Of a stretch of DNA of 64,000 nt, positions 32,521 to 42,225 are shown in pieces; position 1 is the stretch's first letter, and the number at the start of each line of letters is the position of its first letter. The position numbers and the translations under genes are program-made. Under the pieces are notes generated by a model, which saw only the letters and a program-made list of their open reading frames with translations, made no database searches and was not told the origin of the DNA. Location of the stretch: the NCBI RefSeq assembly GCF_002105155.1, contig NW_019029014.1, forward strand, positions 248,001 through 312,000. The letters are read 5' to 3'. This stretch comes from Lobosporangium transversale. Lineage: Eukaryota; Mortierellomycota; Mortierellomycetes; Mortierellales; Mortierellaceae.

Positions 32521-35500
32521 TCAGTGGGCTGCCCCTCCAACATATTGTCTTCTGTGAGTAGTTCATCTGCTCTCTCATTGTTTTCAGCCTCATTTAGCTG
32601 TTGGAGCTCCCTTAAATCTCTCTCTTCCTCTTCGTCTAGTCTCTGAAGAATGTTCTTTTTGTCTCTACACCATACTTCGATAAAGTTGTGTGTGTAAAGG
32701 GACTCATGAAGGGCATTTTGAACATTGTGGAACCATGCTGGAGATGCCTTTGGGTCTCTCCTTTTCGTACGTACCTCATTCCAGGATTTGAGTGACGAAT
32801 CCTCGTCTAGAGTTTGCTCAGCATAATATATTCCTCTTGCTGCTAATTTCCGCACAGGCTGGTCATCCACAATGCCATGAAGCATGTCTGCTATATTGAG
32901 AGCATTTCCAGGGAGCCCAAAATCGTTTGCTAGTTGCAAGTCAAACTTCACTTGTCGATCGGCCATTAGTTTACAGACGCTTGATGCGAAGTTGTGTTTG
33001 TATGCTTTTATTTTGTGTGGCTCTGCAGTTGGGAGCTTGCTCGTCCTAAGGCGCTTCTGGAGGGCAATGAGACGTGCTCTACAGATACGTCCCATCAACC
33101 CATTGTCATTTAGGCGTAGGAACAGGGTTGATATCTGCTCCTCTGTCTGTGCGTCTTCTAAGTTTTTAATTGCATAGAATCTAGGGTGATGCATTATGCT
33201 GTTGGGTGTGGTTGACGGCATACGTGCTTTGCTCTTACATAGCTTCATATACTTACCTGTCATTCGTCTCACAAAAGAAGGGGGAAGTATCTGTGCCGAA
33301 ATCCTATAAAGCACCTTGGGTATGAGGACGTTATTGATGAGATATGCTGTCTGTTTGTCGGTTACTGCTTTTGAGGAGAGAATACTACACATTGACGTGA
33401 CTTCTCTTTCTACAATGTTCTCTGTTGTCTTCACCGACCCTCTGGCTGTTACCCAGACACCTAGTATCCGGACAGGGTCATCTTTGCCCAGCGGGCGGAT
33501 TTCTTCTGCCGGTGTACCAAAATGGAGATTATTGTTATTGTTGAGCTTGCTGTTTAGTGTTAGCACCTGCGTCTTTTTCGCATTGATTTCGACCCCGTTA
33601 AGAACAAAAAAGGACGTGGCGACATCTAGTATATCCTGTACATGTTGCTTGGAGTCAGATATCCATGTCGTGTCGTCCACAAAAGCCAGACATGCGAGCT
33701 GAGGTGTATCTGGAGGGCCCTCTATTCTGTATCCCTTCATGTGGTCCATAACTTCACATAGTAGTGGATCATAAGCTATTCGCCAGAGTAAAGGGCACTC
33801 TACGCCTCCTTGATCCAGACCGCATTCTGGGCGGTACTCTTTCGTAAGCCCGTATTCTGTAATAACTCTATTGACCTTGGTAACAGCGATGTTCTCACAC
33901 AACCTGATAAATGCCTCTGGAACTCGTAAGCGACGTAGCCCTCTGGACAACATACCATCGGAAGCACAATTGACCGAATCAAAACACCTTTTCATATCTT
34001 GGAACACTATCCATTGCTCCTTGCGAAACTCTCTAGCATCTTCCATTGCTGCTTGGAGGATATGAATTGGGTCCTTTGTCGTCGTTCCTTTTAAGACAGA
34101 AAAGTTAGGCCCCCGCAAGATGTTATGACGCCGCATCATTTCACTAAGTCTATTGGTTAGAACTGTGAACATGATTTTTCTTGCATGTTCTAGAAGCGCA
34201 ATCGGCCTGACTTCCGCCATGCTTCCTGACCATTCTGCTGCCTTTGGGATGCAATACAATAGTCCAGTTTTCCAATCCTTTGGTATTGTTTCTTGGACTA
34301 TTGTGGCACCAACAATCTGGAAAAGAATGTTATGTCCGACTTGGCCTTGATGTTGAAATAAATCGTTCGTGGTGCCTGATACTCCTGGTGCTTTGTTCTT
34401 TGGTGTCTCTTGGATCACTACCATAAATTCCTCCCATGAAGGTGGGCTCATGAGCCCATCATACCATTCTTCCTTGATCCTTTCGTGTGGTGCGTATTGT
34501 CTTTCCCAGCGTGTTCCTTGTTCCAGAGGTTTTGCAGGCCTGGGACCGTGCCACTTTTGAAACCATTCTCTGACGTGCCTTTTAATACCTTCTGGCTCAA
34601 GAATGTTGAAAGTGTCACCGTCCTCCTGTACTTGAATCCTGTCCAGTATGACTCTTCCATGTCCTCTACCTAACAACTTATCAATCATCCGACCTGTCGC
34701 CGTAAGCAGCTGTCCGCATCTCTGTTCAATCCACTCTGTCATCTTCGATGCTTTTTCTAAACGCCTCTCTGTCTGCATCTCCGATATTGCCTGTACCCAT
34801 CTTTTCTTGATACCCTTGCTCCATGTCTCCCATTCTTCTTCATCTGCGTTCCACCCAGGCACCTCGCCTAGATCCTCCATTCCTCTTTCCGTTTCTTCCC
34901 TCATCCATTTCGCGTGGTTGTTGAATTTGATCCGCTCCGCCTCTAGATATTCTCTTGCACTATCCTCTAGATCGGTTCGTCTTCTCCGTCTAATTGCCAC
35001 CGTTGCTTGCTTGATCTTGCTTAGGTCCCGCACTAAGTGTAAGATCGAGAGTTCTGCTTGAGGTTTCACCCCTGATCTACCTACTGTTTTACCTGGTAGG
35101 GTCGCTTTTGCACAGCGAAGCACTGTTTTTGAGTACCAGCGCCACGCTTGTTCCACCTTTACCTTCTCTAATTCTTCCGGAGTTATTCTGCCTTCATTTT
35201 GGTTCTCATATTTGAGTCCAAGATTCCTCATTTTCTCCTGATCGTCGAGAGCCATGTTTAAGGCATTTTCAAAATCATCCCACTGTGTCTTGTTAATGTC
35301 TCGAAATTGAAAGCGGAAGCCTTTGGGTTTCTTGTACTTAAGAGGATCTGCCTTGTGGATGAGTGCTTGGGTTGTGATATTGGCCGTCACCATTTTATGG
35401 TCCGACGAGACTCCATCAACCGAACTGTGATCAACATACACAAGCTTGCCCACCAACAAGCTATCTGTAAAGATCATGTCAATTCGGCTGACACCTTGGC

Positions 35501-36173
35501 ATGTAAAGTCTTGTGTTGTTGGGTGTAACGCCCTGTAGGTGTCGTAGAATTGCTCTGTTTGTAGCCATTTTAGGATATCGGTTTCTGGATTGGTGCTGGT
35601 CCTTGTGCAGTTTTTTCTGTCAATCCTGGGATTGCATACCCCATTGAAGTCTCCCATAATAATTACCTCCCTGCGTTCTGCTCTTGCACTAATACATTCT
35701 CCTTTGAGCCACTCGCTTAATTCTCTGCGCTGCTTTTCCTTTTCACGATTCGTTCTATCTTCACTGGGTACATAACAATTAATCACCCGAAGCTTTAATT
35801 GTCCTTTGAAATTAAAATCTCTAGACTGCCCTCTGCTTCCACATGAGGATATTCTCCCAGCATGTACCCATAGCCACTTGTGGATAATGAGGCCGACTCC
35901 CGTACCTCGCGTTTTCCCTTCCTCACCTGTTAACCACCAAAATTTATAACTTTCTTGTTTTATATAGTCTGCTGCTATTTTCGCACCATGATTCATATTT
36001 GTCTCTTGTAACGCAATAACATCATACTCTTCTGACTCTCCCCAATGACAAAGTGTTTCCAATTTTCCAGCTGTTAAAATTCCCTGTGTATTGAAGGTTC
36101 CTAACTTCAATCTATCATTCTTTCCATCTCTATTTACTGTCCTACATGTTACTATGTTAGGCGTATTACTCAT
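32490..36173 (-). CDS. LINE ORF2: apurinic-type endonuclease plus reverse transcriptase
   Basis: A 1227-residue polyprotein for target-primed reverse transcription. N-terminal APE endonuclease: KLGTFNTQGI, ALQETN (Glu), MGDFNGVCNP (Asp/Asn), RIDMIFTD, and SSDHKMV (catalytic Asp-His). Reverse transcriptase motifs: IPKAAEW, RPIALLEHARKI, FQDMKRCFDSV (first catalytic Asp), GLDQGGVECPLLW and LAFVDDTTW (about residue 830, catalytic Asp pair). The C-terminus after the RT thumb lacks a recognisable CCHC or RNase H. The start codon overlaps the ORF1 stop (ATGAGTAA), suggesting termination-reinitiation. The stop at 32490-32492 lies inside the open ORF3 frame. Confidence 0.88.
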   Translation of the reverse strand: MSNTPNIVTCRTVNRDGKNDRLKLGTFNTQGILTAGKLETLCHWGESEEYDVIALQETNMNHGAKIAADYIKQESYKFWWLTGEEGKTRGTGVGLIIHKWLWVHAGRISSCGSRGQSRDFNFKGQLKLRVINCYVPSEDRTNREKEKQRRELSEWLKGECISARAERREVIIMGDFNGVCNPRIDRKNCTRTSTNPETDILKWLQTEQFYDTYRALHPTTQDFTCQGVSRIDMIFTDSLLVGKLVYVDHSSVDGVSSDHKMVTANITTQALIHKADPLKYKKPKGFRFQFRDINKTQWDDFENALNMALDDQEKMRNLGLKYENQNEGRITPEELEKVKVEQAWRWYSKTVLRCAKATLPGKTVGRSGVKPQAELSILHLVRDLSKIKQATVAIRRRRRTDLEDSAREYLEAERIKFNNHAKWMREETERGMEDLGEVPGWNADEEEWETWSKGIKKRWVQAISEMQTERRLEKASKMTEWIEQRCGQLLTATGRMIDKLLGRGHGRVILDRIQVQEDGDTFNILEPEGIKRHVREWFQKWHGPRPAKPLEQGTRWERQYAPHERIKEEWYDGLMSPPSWEEFMVVIQETPKNKAPGVSGTTNDLFQHQGQVGHNILFQIVGATIVQETIPKDWKTGLLYCIPKAAEWSGSMAEVRPIALLEHARKIMFTVLTNRLSEMMRRHNILRGPNFSVLKGTTTKDPIHILQAAMEDAREFRKEQWIVFQDMKRCFDSVNCASDGMLSRGLRRLRVPEAFIRLCENIAVTKVNRVITEYGLTKEYRPECGLDQGGVECPLLWRIAYDPLLCEVMDHMKGYRIEGPPDTPQLACLAFVDDTTWISDSKQHVQDILDVATSFFVLNGVEINAKKTQVLTLNSKLNNNNNLHFGTPAEEIRPLGKDDPVRILGVWVTARGSVKTTENIVEREVTSMCSILSSKAVTDKQTAYLINNVLIPKVLYRISAQILPPSFVRRMTGKYMKLCKSKARMPSTTPNSIMHHPRFYAIKNLEDAQTEEQISTLFLRLNDNGLMGRICRARLIALQKRLRTSKLPTAEPHKIKAYKHNFASSVCKLMADRQVKFDLQLANDFGLPGNALNIADMLHGIVDDQPVRKLAARGIYYAEQTLDEDSSLKSWNEVRTKRRDPKASPAWFHNVQNALHESLYTHNFIEVWCRDKKNILQRLDEEEERDLRELQQLNEAENNERADELLTEDNMLEGQPTEVMRMMKLDI

Positions 36174-37962
36174 TTAAGGAAGGTTTTGAGGATTGTCCAA
36201 TTATCACTACAGGCTTTGATGGCAATGGTACTGTTTTTTCAGCAGCCCTGGGTGGGCCCATTAGCGCCATAATAGCGGCCAAAGTCTCGTTCGTGTCTGG
36301 GATAGCTAGTCCACTGGAGTTCTGGCCTTTCTTTGACTTCATCGCGCTGCGACTTGTGTCTGCGCTCAGACCGACTGCCATTAGCTGTTCCTTAGGGACA
36401 GTGATGCCCATATTCTTTGAGAGCATTTGAATCACTATAGACATCAACATCTGATTGGTCTGCGCAAGCTGTAATTGCTCCTGTTGCATTCTAACGATAG
36501 TCTCTTGAAGCTGTCCAATTTTCTTTTCCAATACATTTTGCATAGCTTTATTTTGTCCATTATGCTGCTGTCCAGGCTGTTGTTGCTTATTTTGTTGTGG
36601 TCCGCTGTTTTGTCCATTCTGCAGTCCATTTTGCGGTCCATTTTGCGGTCCATTTTGCAATTCGCTTTGTCTCTGTGTCTGTTCTCCATTTTGGCTGCTA
36701 CTTCCAATGATCTGTGCAAATGTACGGTTAGCCGTGACCTTAAGCGCTCCACCTCTTTGGTACTCTTTCACTGCCTGGATGTGGGCCTTAGTCTTCATTC
36801 TTTCAATGTAAATTGTGCACACCCTTTGAATATGGCCTAGTTCACCGCACTCTCTACATCTTTTGTCTTCTTTATCTCCCCACATAGTTTCTTTCCCACC
36901 TACTTTAATGGGAATCTCCATGCAGCTAACCATGTCTGCTTCTGATGAGAAATAAACGAATGCTTCACGTAAAGTCTTTGTGTATTTACCCTCTTTCGAG
37001 AAAATCCTTGGGATAATTAAAAACTCAGCCTTATTTTCGCCCAGGATCTCTTTCAAGTCCAAAGGCGTTGTTCCCATAGGGAGTTGAGACAGCTTTGCGA
37101 CATAACGCAGTTCCCACACTACTTTCTCCTTTCCAATTGTACTTAAACGAGCAAGATCTCTACCAACGAAAACCCACTTTTTCTTTTCCGCTTGGATTTT
37201 CTTTACACTCTCCTCTTGTCTAAAGAGAACTCTTGCCACAATTTTGATACCATTTTTGCATGGACGAGTTACAATTTTTTCCACTTCGCCAAACTGAGCC
37301 ATCGCTGATTTGATCCTGAAATCATCAGTCTTGGGATGAAGACCGTAAATTTCAACTGATCTATCCTGTTCTGTGATGCGTTGGTCCTGATCGACTCTGG
37401 TGAAGATAGGCTGCTCCGAAGATGTTCCGTTTTCTTCGTCTTCTTTATGGTGAGTGAGTTCCAGCAGGTTCTCTAGGTCACCCAGCGTTTCAACGGCGAC
37501 GCGAAAAACTTTTTGTCCGTCCTTATTCTTGATACGGGTTGGTCCCTCCGTGCAGTGGATGCCTTGGTGAATGAGGATCTGCTGGAGTTCATCTCTTTTC
37601 ATAGCGTAGGTGTCGCCATAGATCAGATCCACAGGAGCCGTGGCCACGAAAAACCTTTCCTTAGTTCTCTGAACTTCGATCCACTCTGTTTCGTCATCCA
37701 TTTCTTCGTCGTCTTCGTCAATTGCTGTCTCGGTAGCAGCGCGCTCTTGATCAACTTGCATTTGTTTTAGTCCCTTTTTGGGATTATAAGAACAGCGTTG
37801 AGTGGAATTCATTGCAATTGGGGTGGTGGCCCCAATACTTTGGCTTGGTTTTTGCGCGTCTTGGCCGTCAAGGGGAAGTTTTTGTTTTTTGAAATTGTTC
37901 ATTCTGCTTGTTTCTCCATCATCTTGTCGATGATGGAGTTGAATTTTTTCAGCCCCAGACAT
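36166..37962 (-). CDS. LINE ORF1: Gag-like protein with CCHC zinc knuckle
   Basis: A 598-residue nucleic-acid-binding protein of the retrotransposon. An acidic, basic-flanked N-terminus (DEDDEEMDDETEW) leads to a middle domain with RRM-like strands (VEIYGLHPKTDDFRIKSAM, AFVYFSSEADMVSCMEIP). It is followed by a CX2CX4HX4C knuckle (CRECGELGHIQRVC) near residues 365-380. The C-terminal part has short QNGPQNG-type repeats and a Gln-rich helix (LQETIVRMQQEQLQLAQ) that could form a coiled coil. Such proteins package element RNA. The first Met at 37962 is used; the sequence upstream is the element's 5' UTR. Confidence 0.82.
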   Translation of the reverse strand: MSGAEKIQLHHRQDDGETSRMNNFKKQKLPLDGQDAQKPSQSIGATTPIAMNSTQRCSYNPKKGLKQMQVDQERAATETAIDEDDEEMDDETEWIEVQRTKERFFVATAPVDLIYGDTYAMKRDELQQILIHQGIHCTEGPTRIKNKDGQKVFRVAVETLGDLENLLELTHHKEDEENGTSSEQPIFTRVDQDQRITEQDRSVEIYGLHPKTDDFRIKSAMAQFGEVEKIVTRPCKNGIKIVARVLFRQEESVKKIQAEKKKWVFVGRDLARLSTIGKEKVVWELRYVAKLSQLPMGTTPLDLKEILGENKAEFLIIPRIFSKEGKYTKTLREAFVYFSSEADMVSCMEIPIKVGGKETMWGDKEDKRCRECGELGHIQRVCTIYIERMKTKAHIQAVKEYQRGGALKVTANRTFAQIIGSSSQNGEQTQRQSELQNGPQNGPQNGLQNGQNSGPQQNKQQQPGQQHNGQNKAMQNVLEKKIGQLQETIVRMQQEQLQLAQTNQMLMSIVIQMLSKNMGITVPKEQLMAVGLSADTSRSAMKSKKGQNSSGLAIPDTNETLAAIMALMGPPRAAEKTVPLPSKPVVIIGQSSKPSLNE

Positions 37963-38299
37963 CTTGGGTTGATAAATACTTTTGCACTCTTGTGCGCTAA
38001 CGTAGGGTGTGTAAGGGGTGTTAAGAGAGGGGCAGTGTTAATGTAGCGTCCGACTTGATGGATCGGAGAAGAGTTTTATAAATGGTCCTATGACAGTCGG
38101 GTCGAATATGGATCAGTCAATTAAGAGAAGTTAAATCGGACTATATATTAGATATTATATGAGCCTCTTCTGTCGTAAATGACGCCTATTCATTTACCTA
38201 AATATGTATTTCCTTTCAATTTATTTATTTCCTATCATCCTATTTTCTACCATTTTTAAATAGTATTTAAGTAGCTTTTTCCTTCACTGCAAAAACGGC

Positions 38300-38423
38300 A
38301 TCTCTCTTCTTATTATCGATGCCCTTTTGCAGGTGAGTTTATCTTCATTATTCTCATTATGAATTCTCAGAAAATTAGCAGTTATTAAAGATCTCTCTTC
38401 TTATTATCGATGCCCTTTTGCAG
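38300..38423. repeat. 33-bp direct repeat, 91-bp period
   Basis: The same 33 bases (starting ATCTCTCTTCTTATTATCGA and ending in TTTTGCAG) occur at 38300-38332 and 38391-38423. The first copy is followed by GTGAGT, so the 91 bases between the ends of the two copies look like an intron (GTGAGT...TTTTGCAG). No coding context was identified. It lies between the LINE 5' end and the tRNA gene. Confidence 0.75.
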
Positions 38424-38589
38424 CATCCTCAAAATCATTCAAAGCATTACTTAGGATCACTATCGTATCCCAAAACCACGAGGCTCTTGCCCAATCCTTC
38501 ATTTTTCATCATTACCTACTAGTTTCCAGAGATCACTAGTAGATGCTCTACGACACTTCCACGAAATCGAGGAATCTGATTCGTTAACA

Positions 38590-38662
38590 GCCTCAATGGC
38601 ACAGTGGTTAGCGCACTTGTCTTGTAAACAAGAGGTCCCTGGTTCAAATCCGGGTTGAGGCA
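38590..38662 (+). tRNA. tRNA-Thr (anticodon TGT)
   Basis: A complete cloverleaf can be drawn. Acceptor arms GCCTCAA and TTGAGGC pair fully. The D arm contains AGTGGTTA. The anticodon stem CTTGT/ACAAG encloses loop CTTGTAA with anticodon TGT. The T arm is CCTGG-TTCAAAT-CCGGG, with A as discriminator. Internal B box GGTTCAAATCC is canonical. No intron. A TTTT run a few bases downstream would serve as the RNA polymerase III terminator. Confidence 0.93.
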
Positions 38663-39096
38663 AAATCTTTTGATGTTCTTTTAGATGCCTTTTGTGGTTA
38701 GGATGAAGTTATTTGCAGTCTTTGTTTCATCCACAAGCGGCGACGTGTATCCTACAGACTACATGATTCTAGCTTTTTATTTAATTTAAGGAAATATGCG
38801 AAGGTGAGTCTAGAGTAGAGGGGAGTCTGGAATTATTACTGTTAGAAGTTGCAGCGCCGTGGGAGCTGCGATACTCATCGTGCTCTGTTGCATATTTCAC
38901 AATATGCATTATTATGATGGCCTAGCTAGAGTAAAAACACTAATGCGCTAAAACGATTAGCAGTAGAAATTAGTGGCAATAACGTGCCACACACAGACGC
39001 GATAAATCTTTGATATGAAGTTTTTAGAACGAACCGATGTCATCCTACAGATATATACGTAGTTACCTGGTGCAAGTCCCTCTACCAGAAAATGAA
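38663..39096. other. Spacer between tRNA and MITE
   Basis: Apart from the short T run just after the tRNA, no gene, RNA or recognisable repeat was seen. Confidence 0.55.
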
Positions 39097-39105
39097 TAAA
39101 TACTC

Positions 39106-39545
39106 GGATTAATCTATTTGACAGCCCATACCAAATATAGTAATTTTTGCCATTATTTGGCAGCCTATTTTTTGGGGCTGCCACCTAACTTCATACACTT
39201 AGATGGTAGCTGGGCTGCCAAATAATGTTTTGCAAAACTAATTTGAATAAGCTGCGCTTCGATCCCTGGTAGCGGCTTCGGATGGAGTGACGACAATTGG
39301 ACTTGAAATGAGTGACTTTGCTTACAGCTCCAAGGTATCAACATGTCCATAAAGAAACACTCCGTTATATATTTTTTTATTTATTTCCACGGGAGGAGCA
39401 GTGTGTACGGGATCGTGCAAATACTTTTTTTATGAGGGTGCTATTTGGCAGCTGGGCTGCCAAAGAGAGTTTTCAAACTGATCATATTTGGTAATGGGCG
39501 CTGCTAAATAATATTTGGCAGCTAGGTTGCCAAATAGATTAATCC
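39106..39545. mobile_element. MULE-like MITE with 9-bp target-site duplication
   Basis: A 440-bp non-coding unit bounded by inverted repeats starting GGATTAATCTATTTG at both ends (20 of the first 22 bases match) and flanked by the direct repeat TAAATACTC (39097-39105 and 39546-39554). A 9-bp duplication is characteristic of Mutator-like elements. Internally the motif TTTGGCAGC occurs repeatedly in both orientations, including a perfect 15-bp inverted pair (39151-39165 and 39213-39227) and two compact hairpins near 39444-39465 and 39514-39535. These may be transposase-binding sites. No transposase is encoded. Confidence 0.82.
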
Positions 39546-39640
39546 TAAATACTCTATGGATGTGATGTGTGGGCCCATATCTTATTCTCACTTACTTTTC
39601 TACTACTTACTATCTATCTACAAAATATTTTTCCGCTCTA

Positions 39641-39913
39641 CAGTCACCCGAAAGAAAGTTTGGTCAAAGTGGGTTATTTACTATTTTTATTTTGAATCTC
39701 TGACAAACAGCTCATTTGCGACATACAAAAATACTTCACCAACCAAGATGGAAATTTACGCTTTTATTAACGAGACCAATGTAGATAATCACTGAAGTTT
39801 TTGGGCAGTACATCCTGAGGGAAAACGGCAAGAAATAGGATTGAGGACAGTGCTTCACTTCATAACCAGTTCAAAATTTTATTTTTTTGACCAAACTTTC
39901 TTTAAGGTGATTG
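39641..39913. mobile_element. Tc1/mariner-type MITE flanked by TA
   Basis: A 273-bp unit with terminal inverted repeats of about 28 bp (25 matches), beginning CAGTCACCCG on the left and CAATCACCTT on the right (read inward), both continuing into AAAGAAAGTTTGGTCAAA. TA dinucleotides flank both ends (39639-39640, 39914-39915). TA duplication and CA-starting TIRs with GTTTGG are typical of Tc1/mariner. No transposase ORF is inside. Confidence 0.78.
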
Positions 39914-39915
39914 TA

Positions 39916-41799
39916 CAATATAAAGCTAGTCCCTAGACGCAGTGAGCATCTACATGTGCTGCTGAGTATGTGGCACTGCCTGCTAAAGACGACCCAAGGC
40001 AGGTTCTGGCTATTATTGGTGAAAAATCAGCCCTGATTGAACATGATAACAAACTTGGAATGTAATGAGGCAAAAATAGGGATCTTTATCAACGTAACAG
40101 AAAAGAGTATTTATGCCTCTTTACTATCACTAAAAGTCACGGTTATGCTATTAAAGGTAATTGTGGCACGGTCGGCTTTGAGTACGAACTGTCACCAGCT
40201 ATCAAAATATAAATAATCTCTCGAGATACAAACGGGCAAGAGGATAGACATTCCACAATATAATCTGAGGTCTGCCCATTGTATTTTGTAATTTGGTGAA
40301 TTTGATAAACAAAATTTAGTACCGAGGGTACTTGAGCTCTTAATAAGGAAGACAGAGATAAAGACATAGAAGAAAGAGAAAAGAAAGAGAGTAGTAACAC
40401 GACACGTTATGTATCGTAGCAATGAGTATGATCGTTTATATATCTACCGAAACAAACCACACATTAGAGGTCCCTAATTACTGAGCTCATCGTTATGTGC
40501 TTAATAGCGTACGGGGACACTAGAGATGTATGCACGCGCTAAATGAAAGAAAGCATCAGGGAACCATCCACAACCTATAACAATACAACCAACAAAAGTG
40601 CAAAGTAAAGCGGCATAGTATATCTCAATTATAGATAAATCATTTGTAATTCTTTATTTAGTCCCAGAATCGCATAAAGAATATCAACATCTATTCTGGG
40701 CTACGTACGACCTAGATAAGATAAGTATTCTGGTCAATATTAGATGCTTGGGTATCGAGCTTGTGTCGTGGAAGGCTTCCTGGTAGTGGTATTTACGACT
40801 GAAATAAAGACCCCGTACAAATAAAAAAAGCCCCCCGTGCAAATAATTTTTTTTTATTTGTACGGGGGAGCACGGGGCCGTGCAAATAAGAGGTGTACGG
40901 GCCCGTGCAAATATCATTTTCCATAATCCTACTAGGCCGTTTGAATTACAAACCTTCCATTATAGATTGTCATCTTTTTTAAAAGAAGCTTGTTGGGACT
41001 GATCCAAACTTAACATGATAGGAAAAGTGGTTTAATCAATCTTGCTTCTGAGAAAAGAAAATTGCCGAGGGCCATGCGCAATTTCATTCCCCTTCCTCTT
41101 CAAATAAAACCCTGGTTATTATTTTCGGTTTCATTTCAAGTGATGCTGGTCAACCTGTTGTCCCTGACATAAAGTGTAGATGAAGTCTCATATTTCTCTA
41201 GCAAAGGAGCCAAAAAGCTACATAATATAGCATATCAGAACAGAGGAGGAATAAGCAAGGTTTTCTGATCGGAAGACTCCGATTGAAAAGGAGATGTCTA
41301 TAGTCCTTTTTTCCTTCCTTTCTCCTTCCTCCTTTCAGTTCTCCTTCCATTCCTTCCTCCCCTCTCCTTTTCCTCCCTTTCTTCCTTGTTTTTCTTTTCT
41401 TTTGTTAAGACGCGTCCTGGCTTCGAACTGTAGCCAAGCCTAAAATAATAAAGGCGGTGTACAGGATATGAATCAGATGACGATGTCATGAATTTACTTT
41501 GTTTTGTCATCGTATGTGCAGTGGGCTTTGATTTTTCTTACAAGTACATCCAAAGATGTATGCAAAAAAAGATAGCATTAAGTCTTTCCGGACGGCTGTG
41601 CCTGTCTCTTTCTCTGCCCTGCCCTGTCTACCAAGCTCTGGAAATATCTTGATGAAATAGTTGCATGAAATGCTAGATCCTTTCGTTCTTGTGATGCCCA
41701 GTTGTTCACTTCAGAGGGTAAAGAAGTTTTGTTCCTGACTGAAAGCGTCAAATGGCCGTGCTAGCGCGATGGCTTCCATCCATCGTGTTATTATTTTTA

Positions 41800-41830
<31 letters not shown>

Positions 41831-42225
41831 CAGCACAATCAGTGGGCGTAATACCAATATGTATTGTTTTAGGAATCAATGTGGCTGCGAACAAGAGACG
41901 CCTTTTTACTTATCGATCATCCTAAATCTAAATCGTCAGCATGGCATGTAATTTTTACACGACATGAACCTGCTGTTTCTGAATGCTTTTTCCCGGTAAC
42001 TGGAACTTCTTTTTTCGAGCCCAGGAGACATCTTCCCTTTATAAATACTCCTCAAATTCCACACGCTCCTTTATTTATTTGGACCTTTTTCATCCTCCCA
42101 TTCTTCCATCCTTCCATTCTTCTTCTCCTACTACCTACTAATATTGACACTACTAGTTTATCAACAAGGATTACTACTATACTTCCCTATTCTCTCTCAC
42201 ACTTCTTCCTCACCAATATTTTATC
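39916..42225. other. Gene-free region
   Basis: Apart from the palindrome at 40811-40916, it holds a pyrimidine-rich block (about 41305-41400) and a T tract (about 41803-41830). No supported gene is seen. The last 200 bp is the pyrimidine-rich leader of the chitin deacetylase. Confidence 0.6.
40811..40916. repeat. Palindromic repeat with GTGCAAATA units
   Basis: A perfect 19-bp inverted repeat (40811-40829 and 40849-40867, CCCCGTACAAATAAAAAAA and its complement) encloses a 19-nt loop. The unit CCGTGCAAATA appears inside it and twice more just downstream (about 40878 and 40905). A diverged relative of the same GTACGGG-CGTGCAAATA string lies inside the MULE-like MITE near 39398-39420. Confidence 0.75.

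Larger units (their letters stand above)
29934..38130 (-). mobile_element. Four-frame non-LTR retrotransposon (LINE) with APE, RT and separate RNase H
   Basis: An element of about 8.1 kb in minus orientation, ending in a poly(A) tail (T tract at about 29934-29963). In transcript order it carries ORF1 (37962-36166, Gag-like CCHC), ORF2 (36173-32490, endonuclease plus RT), a charged coiled-coil frame (32520-31819) and an RNase H ORF (31795-30311), then a 160-340-bp 3' UTR. The RT motif style (RPIALLEHARKI, FQDMKRCFDSV) recalls LINEs of Rhizophagus and other early-diverging fungi. All catalytic motifs are present and no premature stop lies inside the ORFs, so the copy looks young. The 5' end is an estimate, and no clear target-site duplication was found. 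Confidence 0.82.

Noticed and set aside
39957-40067. Short frame STCAAEYVALPAKDD resembling a copia RNase H motif
   Set aside because: Only about 38 codons between stops, no neighbouring retrotransposon motifs and no LTRs; the match is too short.
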